DNA from: Gammaproteobacteria bacterium
GTDB lineage: Bacteria > Pseudomonadota > Gammaproteobacteria > Chromatiales > Chromatiaceae
Direction: 5' to 3'
DNA length: 64,000 nucleotides
Assembly: GCA_021773975.1 (NCBI GenBank)
Contig: JAJFJN010000037.1
Location: 23,155-87,154, forward strand
The notes below the pieces were generated by a model. That model was not told the origin of the DNA. It worked only from the letters and a program-made list of their open reading frames with translations, and did not search any database. This document shows, in pieces, positions 15,001-21,435 of this stretch. The position numbers were made by a program, and so were the translations under genes. Every line of letters starts with the position of its first letter. Within the stretch, counting starts at the first letter, position 1.

Positions 15001-15323
15001 ATGAAGCTAACAACCGGATTGTTATTATAGCCACTTGTGCCGCGTATCAACGTAGTGGCTGCTCCACTGACAGACTGAATGGTAATGTCTTTGCCACCAA
15101 AGTCGATGTTTTCATTGTAGGTGCCGGCTGATACATCAATAACATCACCACTGCTTGATGCCGTAATCGCAGCTGAAATTGTGGCGTGTTCGGCAGGCAC
15201 TGTGCGGGTGACGGCGAAACTATTGACGGAAAAAAAGAACATCAGGAGAAAACAGACGCACACAGCAAACGCCATGCACCCTTTGGTTTTATTCGCCTGT
15301 CGAATGTTCAAATTTCTTATCAT
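1..15323 (-). CDS. Giant secreted multi-domain beta-helix surface protein, 3' end beyond window
   Basis: One uninterrupted frame of more than 5,107 codons runs to the left edge. The start is an ATG 28 bases after the upstream gene's stop, followed by a basic N-terminus and a hydrophobic signal segment (about residues 17-40). In order: a pectinase-type beta-helix (about 45-440, rich in 'TIQNC' and 'VLDGFTLDN'-like turns), an Ig-like module (450-715), a second beta-helix (720-1465, beginning CTYTTIQAAIDAS), two Ig-like modules (1470-2005), a CSLREA motif near 2030 with a long beta-helix, another module (2945-3210), an Fn3-like stretch, a LamG-like domain (about 3330-3530, ending with a 'GLIDEVLVYN' motif), a fifth module, a second CSLREA motif near 3822, more beta-helix, a low-complexity Thr/Ser/Asn/Gly beta-rich part (4275-4990), and a DUF11-like start (5010 on). 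CSLREA and parallel beta-helix proteins are known as exported or cell-surface proteins. Ligand and secretion route are unknown. Adhesin or matrix protein is inference. Confidence 0.9.
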   Translation of the reverse strand, partial: MIRNLNIRQANKTKGCMAFAVCVCFLLMFFFSVNSFAVTRTVPAEHATISAAITASSSGDVIDVSAGTYNENIDFGGKDITIQSVSGAATTLIRGTSGYNNNPVVSFISGETSSAVLDGFTLDNNTSNASNTRGITITNATPTIQNCIIENNQAYYASPGQGAGIKITGTGGATIIDTIIQNNSVGTSGEKGGGIYHIGSSTLTITGSIFESNLGNKGGGGLYMESSTANISTTTFKSNTNNADNGGGAIYMGGTSPSLTLSKSHILGNWTDGGSNNSDAGGIKIASGTATITNTVIAGNVTKSAWQADGGGIYVEAGATLNLYFSTVADNYAYNHGGGIYAGGTENISNSIVYGNLSDHGTAGIYEIAPSGTRTNVQITDPTFVTNAPATGGTPTTTGNYDLQASSNSIDTGDATNAPADDIDGTSRPINALYDKGAYEYGVGGGGNTAPLGGYTADNVIPTAQVTQSSSGDAVITINFRAQDAETEGVTLNTFEYSVDGGSTWNAPTNADVSTSLSTNWEDNGSSYTSATDWTGTVHSFTFDTDHADVTGISGTDQSDIQIRFTLNDGTDDSAAAATSQSFQVDDVAPTATFTSAEYTASSDTLVITGTNFTTIATASTDIKSYVDWAKFVWDINADNATTANTTFVEADVTSLTVTDATTLTLIFTGAKGTAIEATSGYGDTGGTDSIDVTAGFSKDAAGNAATTDVVADGALTIATMTVCASGCTYTTIQAAIDASSNGETITVKNGTYSENINFNGKLVTLVSENGAALTKIQGTGAADAVVTFDSGETSSAVLDGFTIDNQGSGASARGIKIIASSEPTIQNSIIEGNVLTIVTNSDPNYGGGIYINTGGATIISTTIGQSGTANQANKGSGIYALNGTSITLNNSNVTFNSGRTYAGIYLQSMSGTSTLTNTNVDNNNANGYNVGGIYANASSISITGGSISNNSGTFGAGLRLENVPTITIINNVAINSNAAGATIAGGIYSIDSPMDISNGTTINSNVSRDGAGINMTGAYAGFPANTKTTIDSTTINGNNAQGYVGGGVYSNGSPVEITGSTITNNSGQSGSGLRLVSAPLVTVITNTNINSNTGTAQPGGGVYSSSSPMTITGGTISNNSGSRNGGGIYLTGSYAAFAPGTKTTISGTTIDANASSNYTGGGIYSNALPMAFSGGATVSNNSGSSGGGIYLASVSDTTTFDNVTVSSNVTSAGNNGGGLYATGSPLSISNSTFSANTSGRAGAAMFITGVYATTDTIADSTIKNNVENENYAGGAIATNMKLQIDRSYLIGNRGSQGAGLNTSNTLTVTNSIISGNVADRATTNDGGGIYASGTTIIMNSTFSGNYAYDDGGGIWTNGTITNSIMYGNTAGDAVLKQYGGTPTITYSDVEGSGGGGSNFDVDPVFVDYQFATLGSPTDTGDFHLQITSTIIDQATSTGAPANDIDGGGRPAGSGYDIGADEYGGNFPPYGGYTANDVIPTAQVSQSSSGDAIVTINFRSKDNDGENTTLNTFQYSVDGGSTWNAPTNGDASTSLSTNWNNNGGGGYSSATDWTGTVHNFTFDTDHADVTGIAGTDQSDIQVRFTLNDGTANSAAPATSENFQVDDVAPTATITSAGYNKNSDTLTITGTNFTTIATASTDIKSYVDWSKFVWDINGDNATTANITFVEGDVTSLTVTDATTLTLLFTGAKGTAIEGTAGYGSTGGADTLDVTAGFSKDVVGNAATTDGVADGTLITNSAPFGGYTADNVIPTAQVTQSGSGDGIMTINFRIKDGQTDTTTLNTFEYSVDGGSIWNAPTNADASNSLSVNWEDNGSSYSSAADWSGTVHSFTFDTDHADVAGMAGVDQSDVQVRFTVNDAVLDSAAAATSQNFQVDNVSPTVTITSAAYTPGADTLVVTGTNFTTIADAATDVKSYVDWTKFVWDINGDNATTANVTFVEGDITSATVTNATTLTIIFTGAKGTALEGTAGYGTTGGADTLDVTAGFSIDVVGNVSSTDAVADAAISTPVVSYTVTKTADTNDGTCDADCSLREAVAAANALSDLNTIDFIPNGTFTLTGSAGEDSNNSGDLDIVYPVTIAGNGIANTIISGNNGDRIFHFQATATGSQIDDVKIINGEALTLNGGCIYSDINLTVTGSTLDNCKAQNAGGAIYTNGATLTDVTITNSYSDITGGGVHNITNALTINGTANTLNYNYLNNSTQTNDFGGHIWSDADVTITNATFNGRASGYDAYSGGAIYMNGTTHTLNITNATFDSFYANGHGGVLYMSGGILTDVDFTNNVSNNRGGAIVNLTNALTITTTSGTNAFTNNWAENGTNSTWDYGGQIYSDADLTIENAVFTGRTTGYDAYVGGAIYMVGTTHTLNITNATFDSFYAAGHGGALYMSGGTLTDVDFTNNVSNNRGGAIVNYTNALTITTTSGSNIFTNNWAESGTDSTWDYGGHIYSDADVTITNADFTGRASGYDAYVGGAVYIAGTTRTLNITNATFDSFYTAGHGGALYMTGGTLTDVDFTNNTTNNRGGAIVNYNNALTITTTSGSNIFSNNWAENGADSTWDYGGHIYSDADLTVTNADFSGRAGTSLDAYNGGAIYVNGTNTLALNNATFDEFRTNGNGGAIFMNGGTLTDVDVTNTYSNNLGGAIYNGANALTITTTSGTNIFSNNWVEDGNYDSGDSGGHIYSSGNLNITNGVFTGRSGASYDANRGGAIYINGGAVNLNVTNSTFKDFDAKKMGGAIYMQVGTISGSTFSNNKSLFDDGGAIYSAGAGVKFINSTFSANTAVSDGGAIYSNSSCTIKNSTFYSNEGTATADAIRGNSCTMTNSIVTQTSTTTSMCTGVTSGGYNLHHDGDGLDTDNTECFTHGTGDINTDSLINATLADNGGPTMTHALPLTPTISPAIDAGDNATCADADVGNVDQRGGARPYDGDGDLTATCDIGAYEYLPSNSAPFGGYTANNVIPTAQVTQLSNGDAIVTVQFRIKDTNGDGVTLNTFEYSVDGGSVWNAPTNADASASLSTNWEDNGSSYSSATDWTGTVHSFTFDADHADVTGIAGTDQSDIQVRFTVNDGTLDSTAPATSQNFQVDDVTPTATITSAAYTAASDTLVITGTNFTTIAATSTDIKSYVDWTKFVWDINGDNATTANVTFVVGDVTSLTVTDATTLTLVLAGAKGTSLEGSAGYGATGGVDTLDVTAGFSKDLAGNAATTDGVADAPLTTAINSTAAGTATAVSGGNNSIDVSMPYTDDEDNDSTYTVDYKLSSEPTTWTNWVTTAPNAASPYTTTITGLIVSTSYDVRVTYVDTDGVTGTAVQTISNIFPGITPGAVAYWKFDETSGSTAADSIGSNDGTVYNATWTASGKSGYALSFDGTGDYVEVPNSAPLNITEEVTVELWFKPAVTYNSSLSDYVILLERQWSANIDSYFVTINGDGKLHMGSMGGNIQSTQASWTAGTWYHIVGTYRDVSGTYSGELYVNGVAQSLSVNSYDNMAGGTQKIGIGGSDRHINYNGLIDEVLVYNTTLTSSQALARFNAYNGAPMGGYTADNVIPTAQVTQSANGDGIVTINFRAQDADSDNVTLNTFEYSVDGGSVWNAPTNADASASLSTNWEDNGSSYSSATDWTGTVHSFTFDSDHADVTGISGTDQSDIQIRFTVNDGTVDSAVAATSQNFQVDDVAPTATITSATYTAASDTMVITGTNFTTIATASTDIKSYVDWTKFVWDINGDGATTANITFAEADVTSLTVTDATTLTMVLAGAKATALEGTTGFGGINEADTLDVTAGFSKDVVGNAAITDGVADAPIDTGAVTYVVTKTADTHDGSCDTADCSLREAISAANANIGTDTITLAAATYTLTRTAGADNDNSDGDLDITESVTINGDSITTTLIDGNAGVLNERILDIIAGAATVTLNDLALQNANSGSGTGAGIYHQGTTLDLTRVAIKNNTTSGHGAGISSVTTNTITMTDVELSGNSATGTGNGGAIYAIGPTVTWTGGVASGNSASNGGSIRNSSDFTATNVTFSGNSATSSGPAFTTSGGTTTLTNVTISNHSGFPAYRRNGGTINISNSIIGDNPGGNCFGSITSGGYNLETITSTCSFAGTGDQNSVTSGNLNMGALASNGGLFQTHALAAGSFALDQIPNGTNGCGTTVTTDVRGTARPQNASCDVGAYEYVVVGVAISGTVYTDEGTTPIADGATVRLIVNGSSVGTDTTVTGAYSINASVSATDAMIVYIDGHASDGTTVTVSNGNALAGLNIYADRLIVRHDNGGTLTNANMTTALGAYSDAEILYTTDGSDNLTVGGSATELYVWTGDTYAPGATIDTVHMDIVGTLDAAANAINVSGSWDVDAAGVFSSTGTVTFDAASGTNTITPGGVDVNHDFQNIVFNDAAGSATFQLAGAIDVDGDFTVTDGIVNTTGSNYAVIVGGNFSQAAAGQVEANSSTITVAGSLSVDGSIDSTDYNNASIVINGAGSSITYNNLTGNWYNGFSNLTAGQSGVTDTLNSTLSILNLLSVGSGELADAGATEIFLTGAGPNVLSFDPASNLTITQLTLNSASTLNLPTLTNGYDCDIMLAANGMTVNQTGDVTINGSRVLFIHGYWQPNRAVTYNTNNFALNVGGDLRVGSGGDTLPKTFNAGSSAITVGRHIIVAPVGGGSTQAVFNPGTSTVTLNGTADQTVTSSGSAFNNLTLNNTGAGGSDDIIIADAINVNGALTITDGDLDISTNDPTVNTAAALTVGASGSIDVTARTANWTFDGTTTLTDSSAGQDFEDVVVNGTSLTLGSNAKVQTMTVSAGTLGLGSSSYVLEIDGTGTPLSNSGTFTAGTSTVKYTGTTTATNIATLPYSSLQLTPTAATTYSLTGHLTGGNALTGDVTIEADATLTTTGSNYNITLAGDWANSGSLTAGTGTVTLNGTTQNINGSTTFYNLTKSVAAADTLTLEATETTTIASGGTVTLNGASGQLLTLASSTGSSAWNFVLTDATVTKAIDYVSVSWSDASGSHATQKPIAPTNSTDGGDTTDWFASGSPTITVTKMSLVISDPFNGGSNPKRIPGAVIEYMVSPSNSGDASPDANSVFVTDPIDTTMVEFYATGGVSFTDGTTSSALALGAVTY
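3930..13980 (-). repeat. Five dispersed copies of a ~268-residue Ig-like module
   Basis: Five copies of one module of about 800 bp lie in the giant gene, at roughly 13980-13170, 10925-10115, 10105-9300, 6490-5685 and 4735-3930. Shared peptide marks in order are GGYTADNVIPTAQVTQS, TFEYSVDGGSTWNAPTN, DTDHADVTGISGTDQSDIQI, DTLVITGTNFTTIA and AGFSKDLAGNAATTD. The distance between the GGYTA and KSYVDW codons is 510-516 bp in all five. Copies two and three are adjacent; the others separate beta-helix blocks, so the module looks like a spacer. The beta-rich, periodic sequence suggests an Ig or cadherin-like fold, but I do not recognise a named family. Confidence 0.85.
7239..8708 (-). repeat. 351-bp tandem repeats coding 117-residue beta-helix units
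   Basis: A conserved 'ccggccg(g/c/t)ta' anchor recurs at 7239, 7590, 7941, 8292 and 8643. The spacing is exactly 351 bases (117 codons) each time, so the frame is kept. Each unit also carries shared blocks reading 'atcactatagat', 'cccagttgttg' and 'aaatccacatcggtcagg'. The array lies inside the long beta-helix after the first CSLREA motif. The units have diverged but remain strongly similar, which suggests growth by tandem duplication. Confidence 0.9.
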
Positions 15324-15351
15324 TAAATTCTCATTTCAATATTATGATTCA

Positions 15352-18300
15352 TTATTTTTCCAGCCAGTCCATTCCACTTTCCATAGAGGTTTGATCAAAC
15401 TTCATACGGAACTGCACATAAACACCCTTGCTGGTGAAATCACTACCGGTAAAATCTTCGTCCCTAAACCCTATAAAGTTATAGCCGACACTTACCCAGA
15501 CATCTTTATTAAAGCGATAGCCAAGCGAGAGGCCTGAAGAGACATCAAACTGATTGATGTCCCAGGCATGCAATACGCTTGCCCTACCACCAACATCCCA
15601 TCGACCTGAAAATTTATAACGTGATTCAAGCCCAACCAAATCGGTATAGCCACTGTATTTTTTCTTATCAATCGTGTCTTGTGCGAGCTTGAAAGCATAT
15701 TGGAGTGAAGACTGCCATAGGCCACTGTGACGATAGCTGGCATTCAGGTTATTAATGACATTCCAATTAGAGCTATCGAAATCTGAGCCGGTGGATTTAT
15801 CATGGATGAGATCCAGCTTGTCCAGCACAATCCATTTGCTGTTTGTGGGTCGATAGGCCAATCCTAAACGCAAGCCACTATTCAGTGTTTTGCTGCCTGT
15901 GATTGATTTGCTTCCGTTGATTGTCAATGAAGCTATTAAACCAAGATCATTAGATGGCTGTGTTTGTGCAGAGGTAGCCACACCCCAGCTGTCATCATTA
16001 TCAGATTGGCGCAGCTCAAGGCGGGCATTCCAGATCCAGTCACCCGGCGTATAATTTGCACCAATGGTATAGGCAGCAAAATCATTTGTTGAGCCACTTG
16101 AAGTAGGCACATTGGTGTTAAACGGCGATAATGATTTATCACTCAAAGTAACACTTCGTTCTGTACCTCCATCAAAGCTCCATTTTTCATTCATCTTATA
16201 TTGTTGGCGAAAGCCACTGGTCATCGTAGACGTTTCACTTACATCGGCTGTGAATTTTCTAGAGAGCGTTGTAAATGATTCTGCTCCTTCCCAAAGCGTT
16301 CGTTTAAGCCCGATCGAGGTGGTTTCTGTTTTTCTATCATCACCTGTTGTCCACTCATGCTCACCAAATAACGTCACTTTATCTGTAATAACATAATCGA
16401 TACCCACTCGGGTTTTTGCAGGGTAATCAATACTCTTCTTAGAACCCAATGACATTTCATGTTCAATTTTAAGTTTAAGTTTGTTATCCAGCATGGCATA
16501 GGCTGCCCCAGCCGTTAAAAGCCTTGATCTTTTTTTAGTACCATCACCTAGCTTATCTGTAACTGCCTTCACGCCACCATTCAACTGAATGTTACCCATA
16601 TAGTAAGTGGCTTTCGTATCAACATGGTCTCTTACCGCTTTAGTTGCCAAGTTGGTATCTTTGTATGCTGATATGTTGACTCTTAAGTCATCAGTAATTT
16701 TATATCCACCATCAACACCGACTTTACGTGTTCCGGTTTCAGAGCCATTGGTTTGACCAATACCAAAGGCGCCTTTTTGCTCTTGCACATAGCCTCGCAC
16801 ATTCAAGTCACCACTCTTATGGTCGACCTCTGCTAGATACGCTGTACCTGTTGCACTATTTTCATTGTCACTGGAATCTGTTTCTGCTACCTCTACATGC
16901 AGTGATGTATTTTTGTTAATTGCATAGGTTGCATCAACACCCGTAAGTTTTGCTTTAGCGCCAACACGACCTTCATTAACATGTGTTACACCGAGTGTTA
17001 GCTCATCACTTAACTGCATTTGAATGCGCCCACCATAGGTAAGCTTTCTATCTGACTCATCAAATGATTCATATTTCACTATGATAAAAACCGGATTAAG
17101 ATTCTCATCCCGATTAAACACAGGTTCACGAAATGTGATTGTGCCTGTTTCATAATTAATGTCGTAATCTGAATGCCTTGCCATCTCTGTTGATGAGACA
17201 ATGATTTCACTTCTAAACCGATCACGCACCTCAATTACCACCTTCTCAGTATTCATCATCAGGGCTTTACGAGACAAGGTATAAGGCCCTGTAATGCCAT
17301 CACCACGCAGCTCATCTTTAACATAACCATGATTTGATTCACTGGCGAAAACAACCACTTCATATGTCTCATCACGGTAACGGGATTTAAGCCCCGTAAG
17401 GCTGCGACTGTAAGGTGCTAATTTAGTTTTAGTCAGCCCTGTTTCATAGTCACCAAACATGGCATAGAAATCATCCTTTTCAATCTTTATGTAGAGTTTT
17501 TCCCTGCTGACAGCATCATTGCGCTGCTTTGAATTATCACCGTAGATTGTGTAATAGGTGCCGGGATCAATAGTTCCATGTAAGCTGTTTGCCCTCTCCT
17601 TGGTATTGTCATAAGCGACTGTCAGTAACCACTCTCCAGCAACCTTGCCTTTTGCATAGAATGCGATTCTGTCATCCGTATAGATATGCTCTTCTGCATC
17701 TGTGCCTGAAAGCGGCTCTGCATTACCACTGATGGTGTTGTAACCGACAGACCCTTCTGCCAACCCAACCAGTATCCAGTCACGGGCATGAGGCTGCATG
17801 GTAGCTGAGATTTCATGCTCACCATTGACCAGGGGTAACACTACGGTGAGATCACCAGACTCAGCCGTTGGCTCCAGATAGATCAATGCCACACCATCTT
17901 TGCCAACCCTGTAGGTGTACCGTTCAGCTGAGGCACCTGCCAACTGCTCAGTGCTGTAATCTATATTGGATTTGGCGTTATAGGGTGGATTTACATGATA
18001 TTCACCCTTGCTATTTTCACGGGCAGGCGCCCCATCCTTATCTGTAAGATAGACAGCAATTACTGGTGGCGTTTTGCCATCTGCAGCCAATACCGAACGT
18101 TCAGAGATGAATTCTGCACGAACTGGTGGCCCCGAATAGTGAACCACCCTGCTCTCGCGCCTCAACTCAGCGCCTTGTTTGTCTGTTACGATAACCTCCA
18201 GCCTGTTATCCCCCTCCACAACACTCACACCACGCCAGTAGCTAAAGGCTACTGTTCTTGCCTTGTTTTTACGTAGATGCTCAAAGTTCAAAGCAGAAAC

Positions 18301-21249
18301 AGGCTCACCATTAAGCATCATGGCAACCTTCTCCTGAGGCGCATGCTTAACGCCAATATGGATAGCCGGGATGGCTGGCAGATGACCATCTTGTGGGAAG
18401 ATCCATTCAAATCCTGGCTGCTGCTGTTGCAACCAGGCAGGACCATACTCACTCTTGCCCTTATCATCTTCTTTGGTTTTAACAACATCCAGTACAGACT
18501 CTTCTGCCCGAACGCCGATGATTTCTACACTACTTGGAGTGCTAGCCTGCTTTGCAGCCTCACCCTCAGACTTAAGCAACAGCACATTTTCAATGGGGGC
18601 AATTCTTAGATTTTTCTTGGTTGGGGTATTCACCATCACCATAGCTTTACTGGCCAGTTTCCCCTCTGTACTCATTGGGTCAATGTCTGCACTGAACTTG
18701 ATAACATTAGGTTTATCAGCTGGGAGATCACCCAGGCGGAAGGTCAACATGCTGGAAGGATCTTTTGGATCAGTAATAGCCTTGCTATTCACCAGGCTAC
18801 TGCCCGCTTGATATTTTGCGCCATCTGGCAGCATGACAATAAGCCGTGCATTTTTAACGGGGACGACGCTGTTATCCAGCTTGATCTCAAAATGCTGCTG
18901 TGTCTGATTGGCATCTACACGACTACTCATACCCAGGCTTAGCTGCCCTTTTGGTATAGCCTTGCGGGCCAGATCAAAATTCACCTGCCACAGGGTTCCT
19001 CCCTGAAGATCAACAAATCGAGAAAAGCCACCCTCTGAGACATGGGCATCTAAACCAGGATCAGCAATTTCATAGCCAAGCGGCAAGGTATCCAGGTCCA
19101 GCTGCACCACATGGGTACCTGGCTTGACACCCTCAAAGTGATACATGCCCCTCTGATCCGTCAGAACATAGGTACCATCCTCCATAAAGATGCGCACACC
19201 AGCAATTCCACGCATTTCTTCCGAATCTGTTTCAACATTCTTAGTCGCTACACGCCCCATCAAAACAGCACGGCTACGCATAAAATCTTCTTTTATTTTT
19301 ACTTTTGTCTTTGCAATATTTGAAGTGGCCAGACCAGCATCCGCTATTGCATAAGCTGTATTAATCGCCTCTTTCTGACGTACTGCACCGACTCGTGTTA
19401 CATAACTGACGGCAGCTGTTCCAGATGCAGCAAAGTTACCAAGAGGGAAGGTTAACGTACGTCCATTAGATGCAATAGCAGGATCAGGTATGGTGGCACC
19501 ATCCATCTTTGCTGATCCCTTTTCATAACGAAATCCATGGGGTAATACATCCGTCATAATGAGTGATGCCAGTGGATTCAATGCACTCGTATTTTCCAGT
19601 TCAACTTTGTACTGAAGAAAATCACCACTGGCCACCTCCGACTTGCTAGCTGTTTTACGAACATAGATATGTGTTGTAACAAGATCAACTGGCAGATCAA
19701 GATTTACTGGAGGCCCCGCAATTACTGGGAATACCTCTCCCCGAGATCCCACATCAATTGCAAAGGGTGCGCCAGGTAGGGTTTGTATCTTTTCACTGCT
19801 AACTGTTGATGGCCAGGTATGTCCAGAGTCAGCAGGTAATGTTACATCCAGCCTGTAATTTCCTGGGGCCACCAATGGGAAACGGAATCCACCTTGGGTC
19901 ATATAAAAAAGTGTTCCACCACTATCAGTGACTACACTACCTGTCACAATAGTAGATGGATAGCTGGTTACACCATCATCACTAAAGACTATTGCAGGCA
20001 ACCCCGTATCAGTATTTATAAGGTCAACAGTAATACCATCCAACCCTTTTCCTGTTGTTGAATCGAAGACCACACCATAGGGATCTACTAAAACAACAAC
20101 CTCAACACTATCAGATATATCTGCAGTATCCTGATACTTCATATCCACTCTGTCATTGGTGGATGAGCCTATTGTTCCATCATTGGCAGTTGCACCACCT
20201 CTGGTTGTTGGAATATATCCACGGAATATGCCTGTATTTACACCTGTCTCACGTAACCGCAAAATCTCACTATCGGTCACTGTAGAAACACCCTCTTGCC
20301 CTATCGTTACCGTGATAATAATTGAGTCTAGTGCAGTATCATCTTTATTCTGATCAGGGTCACTAACATCCAAAAACATGGTCTGCCCACCACTAAATGC
20401 GTCCGTTGCACTCAATGTTATAGGGTGATCTGTAACCTTATCACTACTATCTGCCAGATCTGGTGGTGGAATATCAACAAAGACACCGCCACCACTATCA
20501 TACTGAGTAACAGGAACCATATAGGCAGGCCCATGGCCACCAATCTCATAAAACTCCATACGTGCTTCTGCATAAGTACGCGCTTCAACATCAACATCAA
20601 CGCTGAATGTATTAATGCTTACTGCATTTGCCTGGAAATCAAAAGGAACGGTGAGAAGCCCTGCATCCATTACGATGGGAAAATCAAGAAAAAGCTTAAA
20701 ACCCAGATCAGCCCCCTCAACAATTTCTGGCAGTGCAATTGTTATGCTATCGCCATTTACTGCCATTGCATAACCTGCATCATTTGTAACTACTGTTTCA
20801 GCAGGAACTTGCAAAATCAACTTACCATCAGCAAGTCCATTAGCCCCTGTATTGGTAATATTAATATCTACTGCAAGCACATCACCAACATAGAGATTTG
20901 ACGGAGTTGAACTAACGACGACATCCGCCATGTTAACTCCCAGCACAGTGAATTGTTCATTGTTAGAATCAAGCGTTATAACAACACCTTCAAAATAACT
21001 TGCCTGTGCCTGATTACTAATTACCGTGCCCGGTGGTGTAGCGGCCCTAACCTCATAAACCATTGCAAAGCATATAAGCACGGCATAAATTAAAGCCTTG
21101 CCTAAAGACGAGAGAATGACAACATTACCCCGATTTCTATAGCAGCTGGAATGGCACAAATAGGAAGTTAAGAAAGACGGGATGAGTAATCCCACAACGC
21201 CTGAGAAAAGGCATTTTATTACTGAATGAAGGCTGATGCCTGCGTACAT
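15352..21249 (-). CDS. Large DUF11-repeat protein with probable C-terminal outer-membrane beta-barrel
   Basis: 1,965 residues. A hydrophobic segment ends near residue 69 with a likely signal cleavage after EVRA. Preceding it are about 40 extra residues, so the true start could lie further in; no clear ribosome site favours the first ATG. DUF11-like domains ('ITNTGANGLADGK', 'VELENTSALNPLASL', 'KLDNSVVPVKNARL') lie at about 105-195, 530-640 and 760-860. SdrD-B or CnaB-like folds lie near 385-490 and 665-740 ('TDQRGMYHFEGVKPG'). From about 1220 to the end the sequence alternates aromatic and polar residues in short strands ('GVTHVNEGRVGAKAKLTG', 'KGVYVQFRMKF'), as in outer-membrane barrels. The gene ends 28 bases before the giant beta-helix gene, so the two are probably co-transcribed. 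It may anchor or export its neighbour; that is inference. Confidence 0.75.
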   Translation of the reverse strand: MYAGISLHSVIKCLFSGVVGLLIPSFLTSYLCHSSCYRNRGNVVILSSLGKALIYAVLICFAMVYEVRAATPPGTVISNQAQASYFEGVVITLDSNNEQFTVLGVNMADVVVSSTPSNLYVGDVLAVDINITNTGANGLADGKLILQVPAETVVTNDAGYAMAVNGDSITIALPEIVEGADLGFKLFLDFPIVMDAGLLTVPFDFQANAVSINTFSVDVDVEARTYAEARMEFYEIGGHGPAYMVPVTQYDSGGGVFVDIPPPDLADSSDKVTDHPITLSATDAFSGGQTMFLDVSDPDQNKDDTALDSIIITVTIGQEGVSTVTDSEILRLRETGVNTGIFRGYIPTTRGGATANDGTIGSSTNDRVDMKYQDTADISDSVEVVVLVDPYGVVFDSTTGKGLDGITVDLINTDTGLPAIVFSDDGVTSYPSTIVTGSVVTDSGGTLFYMTQGGFRFPLVAPGNYRLDVTLPADSGHTWPSTVSSEKIQTLPGAPFAIDVGSRGEVFPVIAGPPVNLDLPVDLVTTHIYVRKTASKSEVASGDFLQYKVELENTSALNPLASLIMTDVLPHGFRYEKGSAKMDGATIPDPAIASNGRTLTFPLGNFAASGTAAVSYVTRVGAVRQKEAINTAYAIADAGLATSNIAKTKVKIKEDFMRSRAVLMGRVATKNVETDSEEMRGIAGVRIFMEDGTYVLTDQRGMYHFEGVKPGTHVVQLDLDTLPLGYEIADPGLDAHVSEGGFSRFVDLQGGTLWQVNFDLARKAIPKGQLSLGMSSRVDANQTQQHFEIKLDNSVVPVKNARLIVMLPDGAKYQAGSSLVNSKAITDPKDPSSMLTFRLGDLPADKPNVIKFSADIDPMSTEGKLASKAMVMVNTPTKKNLRIAPIENVLLLKSEGEAAKQASTPSSVEIIGVRAEESVLDVVKTKEDDKGKSEYGPAWLQQQQPGFEWIFPQDGHLPAIPAIHIGVKHAPQEKVAMMLNGEPVSALNFEHLRKNKARTVAFSYWRGVSVVEGDNRLEVIVTDKQGAELRRESRVVHYSGPPVRAEFISERSVLAADGKTPPVIAVYLTDKDGAPARENSKGEYHVNPPYNAKSNIDYSTEQLAGASAERYTYRVGKDGVALIYLEPTAESGDLTVVLPLVNGEHEISATMQPHARDWILVGLAEGSVGYNTISGNAEPLSGTDAEEHIYTDDRIAFYAKGKVAGEWLLTVAYDNTKERANSLHGTIDPGTYYTIYGDNSKQRNDAVSREKLYIKIEKDDFYAMFGDYETGLTKTKLAPYSRSLTGLKSRYRDETYEVVVFASESNHGYVKDELRGDGITGPYTLSRKALMMNTEKVVIEVRDRFRSEIIVSSTEMARHSDYDINYETGTITFREPVFNRDENLNPVFIIVKYESFDESDRKLTYGGRIQMQLSDELTLGVTHVNEGRVGAKAKLTGVDATYAINKNTSLHVEVAETDSSDNENSATGTAYLAEVDHKSGDLNVRGYVQEQKGAFGIGQTNGSETGTRKVGVDGGYKITDDLRVNISAYKDTNLATKAVRDHVDTKATYYMGNIQLNGGVKAVTDKLGDGTKKRSRLLTAGAAYAMLDNKLKLKIEHEMSLGSKKSIDYPAKTRVGIDYVITDKVTLFGEHEWTTGDDRKTETTSIGLKRTLWEGAESFTTLSRKFTADVSETSTMTSGFRQQYKMNEKWSFDGGTERSVTLSDKSLSPFNTNVPTSSGSTNDFAAYTIGANYTPGDWIWNARLELRQSDNDDSWGVATSAQTQPSNDLGLIASLTINGSKSITGSKTLNSGLRLGLAYRPTNSKWIVLDKLDLIHDKSTGSDFDSSNWNVINNLNASYRHSGLWQSSLQYAFKLAQDTIDKKKYSGYTDLVGLESRYKFSGRWDVGGRASVLHAWDINQFDVSSGLSLGYRFNKDVWVSVGYNFIGFRDEDFTGSDFTSKGVYVQFRMKFDQTSMESGMDWLEK

Positions 21250-21371
21250 AGAAGCCTGTTAGCTTCTTACCCTGAGCTTACCCGCATTGTTGTTTTAAAT
21301 TAACACCCATTTGACTTGTGCATCACTATATCAATGCACTATTTGTCTAACACATGCCATTTAAACTATTT

Positions 21372-21410
21372 CACACAAAAATGTGTGGGTGATGCATCCA
21401 TGCATCACCC
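21372..21410 (-). terminator. Strong hairpin after the 394-residue gene
   Basis: A perfect 10-bp stem, gggtgatgca / tgcatcaccc, with a 4-base loop spans 21387-21410. Immediately beyond it (minus strand) is a second small hairpin, cacaca / tgtgtg, around an A/T run (21372-21387). It sits in the 186-base gap between two genes on the same strand. It could terminate transcription or stabilise the upstream message, giving the small secreted protein a higher yield than the very large downstream ones. No long U-run follows, so termination is not certain. Confidence 0.5.
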
Positions 21411-21435
21411 TAATGCGAATATCCCTTAGGTAATG

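Noticed and set aside
106..15537. Many plus-strand and off-frame minus-strand ORFs of 60-210 codons
   Set aside because: They mirror the repeats of the giant minus-strand gene, lack ribosome sites and have low-complexity, family-free sequence.
20425..20901. 158-codon plus-strand ORF inside the 1,965-residue gene
   Set aside because: Ile/Asn/Cys-rich composition antisense to a well-supported gene; no family features.
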